From Mycosarcoma maydis (Eukaryota; Basidiomycota; Ustilaginomycetes; Ustilaginales), in NCBI RefSeq assembly GCF_000328475.2, contig NC_026483.1:434001-498000 (forward strand): a stretch of DNA of 64,000 nt. The letters run 5' to 3'. This document shows positions 51,695-61,000 of the stretch, one piece after another (the first letter of the stretch is position 1; the number at the start of each line of letters is the position of its first letter). The notes beneath the pieces were generated by a model. It made no database searches and was not told where the DNA came from. It worked only from the letters and a program-made list of their open reading frames with translations. A program made the translations under genes and the position numbers.

Positions 51695-53512
51695 TCACAG
51701 TGGCGTGGGCAGAGGGGCCTGTGCAACGTGATCAGCATGCGGATTCAACCCACCTGCTGAACCGGCTACGCCAGTCGCTTTGAGCTCTGCCAACCACTTG
51801 TCCTTCTCGTTTGCCAATTTCGCCGCTTGGATAGCCAACCACTTGTCATGGCTGAAATACACGTTGACCCAAAAGAGGATCGACATGACCATCAATACGG
51901 CCAGCGTCGAGCCCCACTGGTACAGCCCTTCGTCACCGCGAACACGTCCCAGCTCGAACGCATCGTAGCACGCCTTTTCGAGCGCTAGCGAGAGCACTTC
52001 GGTGCTAAACTTGGTACGGACACGTTCCTTGGCCGCAGCGGAGATCTGCTCTCGATGCGAGGACGAAAGGCGAAGCAACGCAGTGATTGAAACGGCCCAG
52101 ATGGGAGCGGAAGCATGACGAAGAAGACCTGTGCCGTTCGAGAGGTTTGTGGGTTCGCCTGTGGACGAGAGTGCGAGGTCGACCACAGTTTCGACCGGTC
52201 CACCAGTGTTGGTCGCGAGCACCGGAACACCGCATGCCATGGCTTCGAGCGGCACGATTCCGAAATGTTCGTCTGTGGGAGTGTATAGTAGAGCCCTGGT
52301 GGCTGGGTTGAGCAGAAGCGTGTGGATCAATGCCATCGGTAAGGAGGGCAGGAAGATCACCGAGGCTTTCGCGAGCTTGTCGGCTGCAGGCGCTGTAGTG
52401 GGCGTTTCGAATGCCTGGCGATGGTAGCTGAGCGTCACGGAGGACAAACCAAGCTCTTGCGCCTGGGTTTGCAACTCGTTGAGCGTCGCGACATTGTCAC
52501 GGACGCGCTTGTCGTATCCACCCACCAGCACCAGCCTTAGCGATCCCACACTGTCGCCGTTGGTGGCAGTGGCAGCAAGCTCCTTCTGCGCAATGGCGAA
52601 AGCCTCCAAAGCCAGTGCCACATTCTTTTTCGCCTCAAATCGGTTGATCGAGAGCAGGGTCGTCTTGCTCTCGTCCTTGCAGAACTTGGCAATGGAACCT
52701 CGTATCGGGTCGCCCATTTGCTTTGCCTCGGTCTCGAGTTTTTTGAGCGCCTGCTCCACCCTCTCCGGCTTGAACTGATCCATTTCCACGCCTGGATAGC
52801 ACACCCTGGGCTGCCTCCTGAGACGGAAGAAGGACTTGACGAATTGAGCCGAGGTGAACTCGGAATTGACCAAGATCTTGTCGGAATAATCGGTGGTGCC
52901 TTCTTCGAACAGGTCAAATGGTATGCGATACAGTTTGCGCAAGACCGATGGACCCGACTCGCCTCTGGCATGTGCCCTTTGCATCGCAATCGAGTTGCTA
53001 ATGTCCTTGTCCGGAAAGTGGCAGTAATAGACGACGCGCGTCGCCAGTATGATCTTGAGCCACGGAATACCCGCGGGTAGCTGGTCGAAGAAGAACAGAT
53101 CGAATCCAGGAATGGGGGGCGAAGAGGTCATACGTTTCGAAACAAAGCGTGGCATAGTACCAGGATAGTTGAACAGGGTAACTGCGAGGATGAGCTGGAA
53201 AACGAGGCTCATCTGCTGCAAGATGGCACATGGAAGATGGAAGCCGCCAAGCAAAGAGCGCGGTATCGCGGTACGCATCACTTGTACCTTGAGCGTTCCA
53301 TCGCGTGTAGCCTCAAAGCAATGACGCGGATCGTGATGCGAAGTGAAAATGACCACCTCGTGCCCAAGTTGTTGGAGTGAGAGTGCAGCGTCTACCACCA
53401 GCTTTTCAGCTCCACCGATGCCAAGGTCAGGATGGACGAAGCCGATGCGCAGCTTTTTGCGTGGCGAATGCACCGAGTTAGCCACAGCGGCTGACTGCCG
53501 ATCGAGAACCAT
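51695..53512 (-). CDS. ALG2: Alg2 alpha-1,3/1,6-mannosyltransferase
   Basis: From the ATG at 53510-53512 (CACC-ATG-G context, the first ATG of the frame) the protein has 605 residues. It opens with the Alg2 signature KLRIGFVHPDLGIGGAEKLV, followed by TSHHDPRHCFEAT. The GT-B C-terminal half has the donor-binding motif EHFGIVPLEAMACGVPVLA. Alg2 adds the second and third mannose to the dolichol-linked N-glycan precursor on the cytosolic face of the ER. A membrane segment (LAVLMVMSILFWVNVYF) lies near the C-terminus and is followed by about 50 residues with a charged helix and a Pro-rich end. There is no intron. Confidence 0.95.
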   Translation of the reverse strand: MVLDRQSAAVANSVHSPRKKLRIGFVHPDLGIGGAEKLVVDAALSLQQLGHEVVIFTSHHDPRHCFEATRDGTLKVQVMRTAIPRSLLGGFHLPCAILQQMSLVFQLILAVTLFNYPGTMPRFVSKRMTSSPPIPGFDLFFFDQLPAGIPWLKIILATRVVYYCHFPDKDISNSIAMQRAHARGESGPSVLRKLYRIPFDLFEEGTTDYSDKILVNSEFTSAQFVKSFFRLRRQPRVCYPGVEMDQFKPERVEQALKKLETEAKQMGDPIRGSIAKFCKDESKTTLLSINRFEAKKNVALALEAFAIAQKELAATATNGDSVGSLRLVLVGGYDKRVRDNVATLNELQTQAQELGLSSVTLSYHRQAFETPTTAPAADKLAKASVIFLPSLPMALIHTLLLNPATRALLYTPTDEHFGIVPLEAMACGVPVLATNTGGPVETVVDLALSSTGEPTNLSNGTGLLRHASAPIWAVSITALLRLSSSHREQISAAAKERVRTKFSTEVLSLALEKACYDAFELGRVRGDEGLYQWGSTLAVLMVMSILFWVNVYFSHDKWLAIQAAKLANEKDKWLAELKATGVAGSAGGLNPHADHVAQAPLPTPL

Positions 53513-53654
53513 GGTGAAGGATAATACCAGCGGATGCAAGGACAAGAGCCGATCCAAAGCAACACGGTGGAGAAGACGGAACCAAACGTCAAGTCGTGAG
53601 TCGACCGTGCGCGTGTTGTTCTTTGTGTCCAGTTCCTCTCTTTACGTCGCCGGC

Positions 53655-53692
53655 GAATCGTGAATTCGTGATTCACGACGATTCACGATTGG
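53655..53692. repeat. Fold-back TCGTGA/TCACGA cluster
   Basis: GAATCGTGAATTCGTGATTC is followed by ACGACGATTCACGATT; copies in both senses alternate. Confidence 0.8.
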
Positions 53693-53828
53693 TTTCGATG
53701 CCACAATTGGTTTTCGATGCACGTTTGTTTCTCCCTCCACGCCGCTTAAAATCTGGTAACAAAAGCTGAGGCTGCATCAGACGTTCCCCCCGCAAGTCGA
53801 GCGCTTCGGCTTTCGGATTTCCTTCCAC

Positions 53829-53874
53829 TCATTCGTGATTCTGATTCACGATTGTATTCACGATTTACGATTTT
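53829..53874. repeat. ATTCGTGATT and inverted copies
   Basis: ATTCGTGATTCTGATTCACG followed by two more ATTCACGATTTACGATTT-type units. Confidence 0.75.
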
Positions 53875-54014
53875 TGGCTCAGCAAACCTCCACAACCTTT
53901 TTGGTTACCTCACTTGACGTGACTTTGTAGGCCACCACGGCTTGCCTCGTTGCACCATCTCGTCAACATTCGTCGTTGTCAACAGCGAGGGAGACGTCGG
54001 TGAATAACATCACA

Positions 54015-55475
54015 ATGCCACCGAAGAAGGCTTCAGGCAGCTCAACCTCTAAAGCGAGCCATGCGATCCGTGCTGCAGCGCTACTCTCGAAAGCGCGGGC
54101 ACAGGCATCCTCTTCGCCTGCCGCCCACGCTCGATCCAGCTCCACGCCCTCCCCCACCAAACCTGCCACTTCCTTCACCAGTATATCATCAAAAGCAACA
54201 TCATCGTCAGTAGCATCTCCCGCGGGTGAGAAAGCTATGTCACTGCCAGATTTGCTCAAGACACTCTCGTCGAAAGGTGGTCTTCCCCTGCGAGACGCCA
54301 TGGCGGTCGCGGGCAAACTCATCAATGCACGTGCTAATACTCCATCCTCTCTGGCTCACATCTCCCTTATCATGCTGCAAGATATCGGGATAGAGTCGGA
54401 AGAAGATCGTAAGCGAACTGTTCTCGCTTTTAAAGGCAAGAAAGCTGCGGGTATAGTCTCCTCTTCTCCTTCCGGCGGCGTTGCGGCTTCAACAAAAGGG
54501 ACAAACGCGATGGGGCTTGCACTGGATTTTGGCGCAAATCGCAAGCGTCGACGAATAGCAGAGGACGATGAAACACTCAGTCGAGAGTACGGCAACATGA
54601 AAGCGCTAGATGATCGTCCCGGATCTTGTCGACGGCCTAAACTCGAGATCGAATATACGTTCAACGAGATCCTCGACCAGACGCTCCTGCAAGGAAGATA
54701 CGCCGTCGTCAATCGTGCGCCCGTCATGACCGTCTGGGCCACCATCCTGCTGGAAAAGCTCAACTTCAGTCGTCCCGAAGCCCTGAGTTTAGCTCACTGC
54801 TACGTCAACTACACTAGTACCATGCGAGGCATTAGTCTCGGTATCATCCCAGCAGCAGAAAAGGAGCGCGCGGTGCACATTGTCGGACCCAATCAACCAC
54901 ATTTCGAACTCATGGGGGTCAAGATCCCCGTGATGCAGATGCAAGACGGTTCGTATCGAGGTATCAGTGCTGGCGAAGTGGTGGGGCCGGAAAAGGCCTT
55001 CAACTACATGCGTCGATCCATGGCTCAGACGCTCTCAAGCGTGGTGGGCGCGCTCACATTGTTGGCCGACAGCTTCATGGAGCCGATACAGGAACAAGAA
55101 GGAAGCCAGACGGACACGAAAACAGAAGCGATGAAATACGGTGCAGATCTGCTCAACTCGCGTGGGTACGATCTGTATGCCGAATTCCGACCATCGACGT
55201 CGGGGGAATGGGGCAAAAAAGGAAGGCTATGGTACGATAAGGTCCTCGCTTTGCGGCGTGGATATGAGTCAGACTGGGTGAAATGGAAGGACAGAGAGGC
55301 ACGGCTGGAAAAGGATGGGCCGCTGGAAGAAGACTGGAGTGAAGACGTAGAACGGCTGGTTCAACAAGAATTGGCAGAGCAGCAGAAGCAACAACAAGCA
55401 GCGGACGTAGCCAATTCAGAGGATCCCAAGAACGACGCTCGCTCTGTATCTAGCATCACCGCTATCGGCGACTAG
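54015..55475 (+). CDS. Conserved fungal protein of unknown function
   Basis: The ATG at 54015 gives 486 residues without introns. The first 70 are Ser/Ala/Lys-rich (MPPKKASGSSTSK). A helical segment follows at about 80-140 (DLLKTLSSKGGLPLRDAMAV). The central block looks globular and well conserved in character: NRAPVMTVWATILLEKLNF, ALSLAHCYVNYTSTMRGISL, AFNYMRRSMAQTLSSVVGAL and YDLYAEFRPSTSGEWGKKG. Similar blocks occur, to my recollection, in uncharacterised ascomycete and basidiomycete proteins, but I know no established function. The C-terminus is acidic and Gln-rich. There is no signal peptide or membrane segment, so it is probably cytosolic or nuclear. Confidence 0.8.
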   Translation: MPPKKASGSSTSKASHAIRAAALLSKARAQASSSPAAHARSSSTPSPTKPATSFTSISSKATSSSVASPAGEKAMSLPDLLKTLSSKGGLPLRDAMAVAGKLINARANTPSSLAHISLIMLQDIGIESEEDRKRTVLAFKGKKAAGIVSSSPSGGVAASTKGTNAMGLALDFGANRKRRRIAEDDETLSREYGNMKALDDRPGSCRRPKLEIEYTFNEILDQTLLQGRYAVVNRAPVMTVWATILLEKLNFSRPEALSLAHCYVNYTSTMRGISLGIIPAAEKERAVHIVGPNQPHFELMGVKIPVMQMQDGSYRGISAGEVVGPEKAFNYMRRSMAQTLSSVVGALTLLADSFMEPIQEQEGSQTDTKTEAMKYGADLLNSRGYDLYAEFRPSTSGEWGKKGRLWYDKVLALRRGYESDWVKWKDREARLEKDGPLEEDWSEDVERLVQQELAEQQKQQQAADVANSEDPKNDARSVSSITAIGD

Positions 55476-55676
55476 ATGAAACTACACTATTTTGTCATTC
55501 ATGTTTGGAGAGGGATTGCATTTACTTTTCCTGATGCTGCGAGCGGTCTGCTAGCCGCTGTCGTGCGCCTGTCATGATGATTGATGGATGCCGCCAGACG
55601 ACCGAATCGAACAGGTCAAAAGGTCAGCAATCAGCAATCTGCAGCTTCTTTTGTCTTTGCACGCCTCAGAAGGCAG

Positions 55677-56891
55677 TCACCTACGATCTTTGGCGCGATC
55701 CACGTAGCCCGAGAAAGCGACGTGACTCGTCTGTGCAGATGCTCTCTCCTGGTGAGCAGCGGTATCAGAGGGAGTGCTACTTCCCAGACCTACACCTGGC
55801 TTGTAAATCTTGGTTTCAACAATATCGGTGCGGCCATCGCGTTTCGCGCCGAGACCTTGGCCTCGTGACCATCCCATCATGGCGAGAAGCTTGCTGCCGA
55901 TATTGTCGCTGTCGATGGGCTTCTCCGGCGCAGACTGTGGCATCATATCGTGCGCGGCTGGGGCTGCGACGATGGCCTTCGGGCCAGCAAAAACCTTGCT
56001 TCGATTACTGGCATCCTTGTGCTTCGAGGGCGTATCTGCACCAAACACGGCTCGACGTTCCGAGGCACGGTCTCGGTACATCGGCGTCGAAGGAGGAGGC
56101 TGGACTTGTTCCGAGCTCAAAGGGTCAAAACCTAGTGATGCGACATCAATGACTTGGGTCACGTCAGACGACAAGGGTTTATCGAAGACCGACTCAAGCT
56201 TTCTCGTCATCGCCTGTCGACACGTCTCGATACTGGCGAGATTGTGCTTGTGCAGCTGCGACTCGTTCTCGTGCCGATGAAGCGTATCGACGCTCTTGAA
56301 TTTGCGTTGGCACAACAGACAGGCGATCCGTTCGAGATCCTTGTAGTCGCAGCTGGCCAGCTCAGCATCTGCGAGGGATGATTTTGAATCAGTCAATGTC
56401 AGAGTGCTTGGGCTTGGTGAAGTTTCGGACTGCGATGTTTGGGTTGCGTGCAGCTCGGATTGCTTGTGATTCCATCTAGAAATGTCATTGGCAAATCGCT
56501 TGTTGGCAGCGGTTGCAGAAACTTTGGGAGCGGCACTTTTGCTCGGCGATGCTTCCTGAGTTGCTTTGTTTGATGACTGACTGCTTGGATCGGTTCGCGG
56601 CATTCGCCAATCCTCCCACGCTGTTGATCGCCTCGCTGCTTGATCGAACCAAGGCGCTTGCCTCTGGACATCAGGTGACCTGGATCTGCACCGTGTTTGA
56701 TCACGATCGCGCTTTTCGTCCTGAATGCCTCTTCCGTAGTCTGAATCGCGTTCTATGTATCTTGATTGGTGCGAGCGTGTTGACGAGGACGCCAGAGACG
56801 TTGACGATGCTTGTGACAAGGATGCATCGTGCTCGTGCTGACATGACAGCGTACGGGCAACGGAAAGGAAGAGGACAAGATCAACATCCAT
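55677..56891 (-). CDS. C2H2 zinc-finger and G-patch protein, RBM5/RBM10-like C-terminus
   Basis: The 404-residue frame has a C2H2 finger (CLLCQRKFKSVDTLHRH ... H), a bridge with YRDRASERRAVFG, and a G-patch at about 320-365 (IGSKLLAMMGWSRGQGLGAK). This order and spacing match the C-terminal part of RBM5/RBM6/RBM10, splicing regulators whose G-patch activates DEAH helicases such as Prp43 or DHX15. No RRM is visible in the window upstream. The first 80 residues are Arg/Ser-rich (SRYIERDSDYGRGIQDE). The start at 56891 is uncertain: the first 17 residues look odd (VDLVLFLSVARTLSCQ), so an upstream exon is possible. The 3' end is convergent with the preceding gene across about 200 bases. Confidence 0.82.
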   Translation of the reverse strand: MDVDLVLFLSVARTLSCQHEHDASLSQASSTSLASSSTRSHQSRYIERDSDYGRGIQDEKRDRDQTRCRSRSPDVQRQAPWFDQAARRSTAWEDWRMPRTDPSSQSSNKATQEASPSKSAAPKVSATAANKRFANDISRWNHKQSELHATQTSQSETSPSPSTLTLTDSKSSLADAELASCDYKDLERIACLLCQRKFKSVDTLHRHENESQLHKHNLASIETCRQAMTRKLESVFDKPLSSDVTQVIDVASLGFDPLSSEQVQPPPSTPMYRDRASERRAVFGADTPSKHKDASNRSKVFAGPKAIVAAPAAHDMMPQSAPEKPIDSDNIGSKLLAMMGWSRGQGLGAKRDGRTDIVETKIYKPGVGLGSSTPSDTAAHQERASAQTSHVAFSGYVDRAKDRR

Positions 56892-58086
56892 TCACAAGAA
56901 AAGACAGCTGAATCCAGACAGCTTGCATTGAAACGCGGGTTCTCTTGCGGAGGCAGCTTCTTGTGTGAGATTGTTGAAGAGCCTTGAGCTCAGCGACAAA
57001 TGTGATGTCGCCCTGCCGTTGGTGTCTGCCACAAGGCGCGACCGAGAGTATCTCTCGTTGGTCTCGTCCAGCATGCACTTACTGTTGGGCGGCGAAATGA
57101 TGTACTGCTTGACAGATGCTCGTCGCTACCAAGCGAAATTTTCTCTAGACCGTGTCCACTTGTCTGCTGTGAAGGCTTGCTCAGCAGGCCGGGCCTCGAG
57201 GGAAGATTTGTCATCTTCCGCGCATGTGATACTGCTTGTATAAAGGCCGTTGTACGGGACGCAGCTGCATCGCTCCTCCGTGTGTTGTTGGACCTTGGCT
57301 CAAGGTGACGGTGGGAGTTGATGGAACAGCCTCAGCCTCTCGCCAGCAAGCACGCTGGGTCACTCGTGACTGGGTGGAAGCCATATATATACGTGTATGT
57401 CAGACTGCAGGGTCCCCAGCATATTCGCGATTCAAAATCCTCAAAGACAACAAATCGTGAATCCTGAATAACTTAGTGATAACGAAATTGTGAATCAAAT
57501 AAACACCAAAAAAATCACGACGTAATTAAGTCACAGTCGACGCACAACGGTATATCGTGTAATGTTATGTTTTGTAGATGATTGTTGCGAATTCACGATT
57601 GAGCTGAATTAGCCGCTCACGCTGCCAAAACATGATTTAGCAGCAGCAGTCACAGTGACGAGTTGTCTATACTACCGGCTCGCTCCTCGTGTCAATCTCC
57701 TCCTATTCTTCTTTCTCATCTTGCTCCATCACCGGATTCGCACAGTCTCATACTTGCGGACAGGAACAACACGCACCTCTGCTACGCCTTGGTGCATTCG
57801 CAAAAGTCTCACCTTGCTCCCTGAGCTCACTCATAGGATTCAGCATAGCCTCATCTTCCCGACATTCGCGTTCATAATTTTGGCTACCATCACACAAGCA
57901 GGTAGCAACGTCATACTCGACTCAAAATCCTGCTGCTCATTGTTCTTAGGGCTCATAAGCGGCTACATGCCCTTCACCGTGCCGTCGACTTCGCAATGTT
58001 CGCATTTTAGCTGCACCAACACTCTTCCGGGAGACCGATCATCTGTCCAACTTCGCCTTGACATTCTACTTTAATAGAAGCCCGCC
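56892..58086. promoter_or_regulatory. Divergent promoter space G-patch gene / SOG2
   Basis: About 1.2 kb. Repeat-family copies lie at 57360-57372, 57428-57500 and about 57588, in an AT-richer part. The last 430 bases before SOG2 are pyrimidine-rich; the 139-codon plus frame at 57655-58074 there is hydrophobic but looks like leader sequence. No supported gene was found. Confidence 0.5.
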
Positions 58087-61000
58087 ATGCACGTCACACA
58101 GAGAAGTGCTCGGGCTACAACTGCTGTCCCGCCTTCGGCCTCAGCCTCAGAAGCGCTCGGACGAGGTGCGAGTTCCAATGCACCAGCAGGCATCGCAGGG
58201 ATTGGCGCAGGTAGACCAGGTGCAACTACATCTTATCGCTCCTTTGCCTCCGCAGACCATCGCGCACATCACGACTACAAGACTGCTCCCCACCGCAATG
58301 CATTCGACTCAGCACAACCCCCAGATGTCTCTCAAGCGTACGGAGATTTGCCGAGCGCGCAGTCTACATCTCCCTTCGATACCCAGTCTCGTGCAGTTGA
58401 CGTCACCACTTCGCCCTCCTCTTCTTCGCTGCACTCCTCCCAATCTATGCAACCTCTTCTAAAAACATCCATCGACTCTGCAGCTTCCGTGTCGGCGAAC
58501 TCCTCTTCCAGCTCAAATTCGCGTGCCATTTCCGAGGCGGAGCTTTTGGCCTTCATAGAGCAGAAACGCACCGAGGCAACAACAGTGAATGTAGGCAAAC
58601 AGTCAAAGCTCCCCCCCAACTATGGGCGTGATCGTGGTGTGCAGTCCAAAAGCGCTATTGATAGCTCCAATCCACTAGATACCCTGGACCTGTGTCATAA
58701 ACGCATCGACCGTGTAACCGATGTGTTGGTAGACAGCATGAAAGATCAAGTCGTCCGACTCGCCATCGGCTACAATCACCTCACCCGGCTACCGGACACC
58801 TTTGCCGAGCTCAGCAACCTCCGATACCTCAATATTCGTGCCAACAACTTTGCTCACCTTCCCGATTGCGTCACCAAGATGCCCAACCTCGAAATACTGG
58901 ATCTGAGCCGCAACAAGGTTCGCAAGCTGCCCGAACTTCCTGGTCGTCTTCTTGCACTGCGTGTGTTGTCCATGAACGCCAACCGCTTGACCGAGCTGCC
59001 CTCGTGGATTGGAAAGATGAAGCATCTTCGCATTCTCAAGCTCGACAATAACCCGCTTCAGTGGCCACCACCTCACATTTCCAAGATGCCCAATGTGGCC
59101 CCACCCAAACCACCTTCTTCTTCAGGTAGCTCGTCAGTAGCTGAGCGCGAGAAAGTCAAGCGCTTCGAGGACCGCCAGATGCTCGTCTGGATTGCCAAAC
59201 TGCGATCTTGGATCAACGACCCTGCCAATCAACCACAGCGATCCGAAGTGAAAACATCAGAGCAACAGACTGCTACCGAATCCAAGTTTCGAGCGCAGGA
59301 ATCATCTGAGGTTAGAGCTCAGGTTGACAACACCCCAAGCACGGAGCACGCCGATTTCCCCCCCTCACAATCCGACGGTCTCATGTCGCTTCAAGTCCAA
59401 GTGCCGCAAAGCCTATCAGACCGTACGCTCAGACCCGATGCAGCCGAGATCATGCCGAGTGATGCACTTCAGACAAGTTCAGCGAGCACTGCACCCATCG
59501 AAGCACACGCCTTGTCGCCCGGACTGCTGCCTTCCCTCGTTCCACGATCGCAGAATGTCGATAATGACTCCACACAAGCTGAGGGCACAATCTCCTCGAC
59601 TTTGAGAGGCGTATCCAGTCTCCATTCTGCTCAGCAGCGCATGTTAAACTCCCAGACGCCATCAACATCCACAGCAGAAGCGAGCACCGACCATCAGAGC
59701 AGACTCGCAGGTCGCATTGTACATGAAGACAGAGACGCGCGACAACATGCTCGCAACAACTCGCACTCCGTTGCTCAGGACATTGTTGCCACTCACCAGA
59801 TGGAGAGTCGTCGATCTCTCAAGAGCAAGAAATCTCTTCCTGACCTGCGCAAAAGCCACCAAGACATCTTACAGGAGAGGAGAGACGCGCTCGCCGACTT
59901 GAACCCACCAGACTCTGCACAGCAGTCAAACCATCAGAAGCTAGATGATTCAAATCAGGACTATGGCTGTTTGTCTGGACCGTCATCTTCCGCCTCTATA
60001 CCCACTGCCATAGCAGTCGCTGCCGATAATACCGATGCACCATCAACATTACCGCATAACGCCGTCACACAGCTCTCGGATAAGAAACCGTCGTTGCAAG
60101 CACGTCGCGTTGCCAGACCAAGTTTGGGGAACGGCTTGGTGTCATCATCGGATCGGCAAGGCTACGAGAGTGCAATGTCCGGGCCGCTCAACGCACCACA
60201 ATTAAGTGTAACAAATCAGGGCGGCGGACTTCGCAAATTGAGTCTGCCCACGGTGGGTGCAACACAGGCAGCTGCCGAGGCTGCTGCTGCGGCGCTTGCT
60301 GCTCGGCATGGCTATAATCACTCTCCCGCACGCTTCGACGCCGGCCACGGAAGGGTGGCGTCAGATCGAGGCGACAACAATTGGCCGTCTCGGTCAGGGT
60401 CGCCCACTGTCAATGTTCCGTGCACCGCAGCGGACCAGGAGCGAAATAGCTACTTCCGACGTCTATCCACATTGTCACCATCGACCATCTCAAAAGCGGT
60501 ACCGGTGCCTGTGCTCAAGTTCGTCGACGGTACGCGCGGTGTTCTCTTTGCTCTTTCACAGATCCATGCAGCGATTGGCCAATTCATGACGCCTGTCATC
60601 GACGAACGCATATCTAGCCAGTTCCACCGACTTCTCGACATTTCCAACGGCTCGGTAGCCAATCTGATCAATGCATTGGACCGATTCGATTCGCTCTCGC
60701 GTCGCGGCACGCCCGACCCGAGCGTGATTCGTGGTGTTTTGATCACCTGCAAGGACTCGGTCATCACCTTCCGCAAGCTTATCAGCGTGCTCCAACTTCA
60801 GCTTCGTGCGTTGCAGAGCAGCTCGGATGTTCGCTATGCGCGGACTCTGCTCCTCATGCTGTATGGCAGCATGGCCGAAGTGAGCAATAGTTGGACCGAG
60901 ATGGCGCCACTGGTCGAAGCAGTGCAACCCTACCTCACGCAAGCAGATCTCGAGAGCGGCTCGCCAGCATCTTCGGAGGCTGTCAATACTGGCACTTGTG

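Larger units (their letters stand above)
53513..54014. promoter_or_regulatory. Divergent promoter space ALG2 / conserved unknown
   Basis: About 500 bases with repeat-family clusters at 53655-53692 and 53829-53874. No gene was seen. Confidence 0.55.

Noticed and set aside
57655..58074. 139-codon plus-strand frame before SOG2
   Set aside because: It is a hydrophobic reading of a pyrimidine-rich leader without a good start context; more likely the 5' leader or promoter of SOG2.
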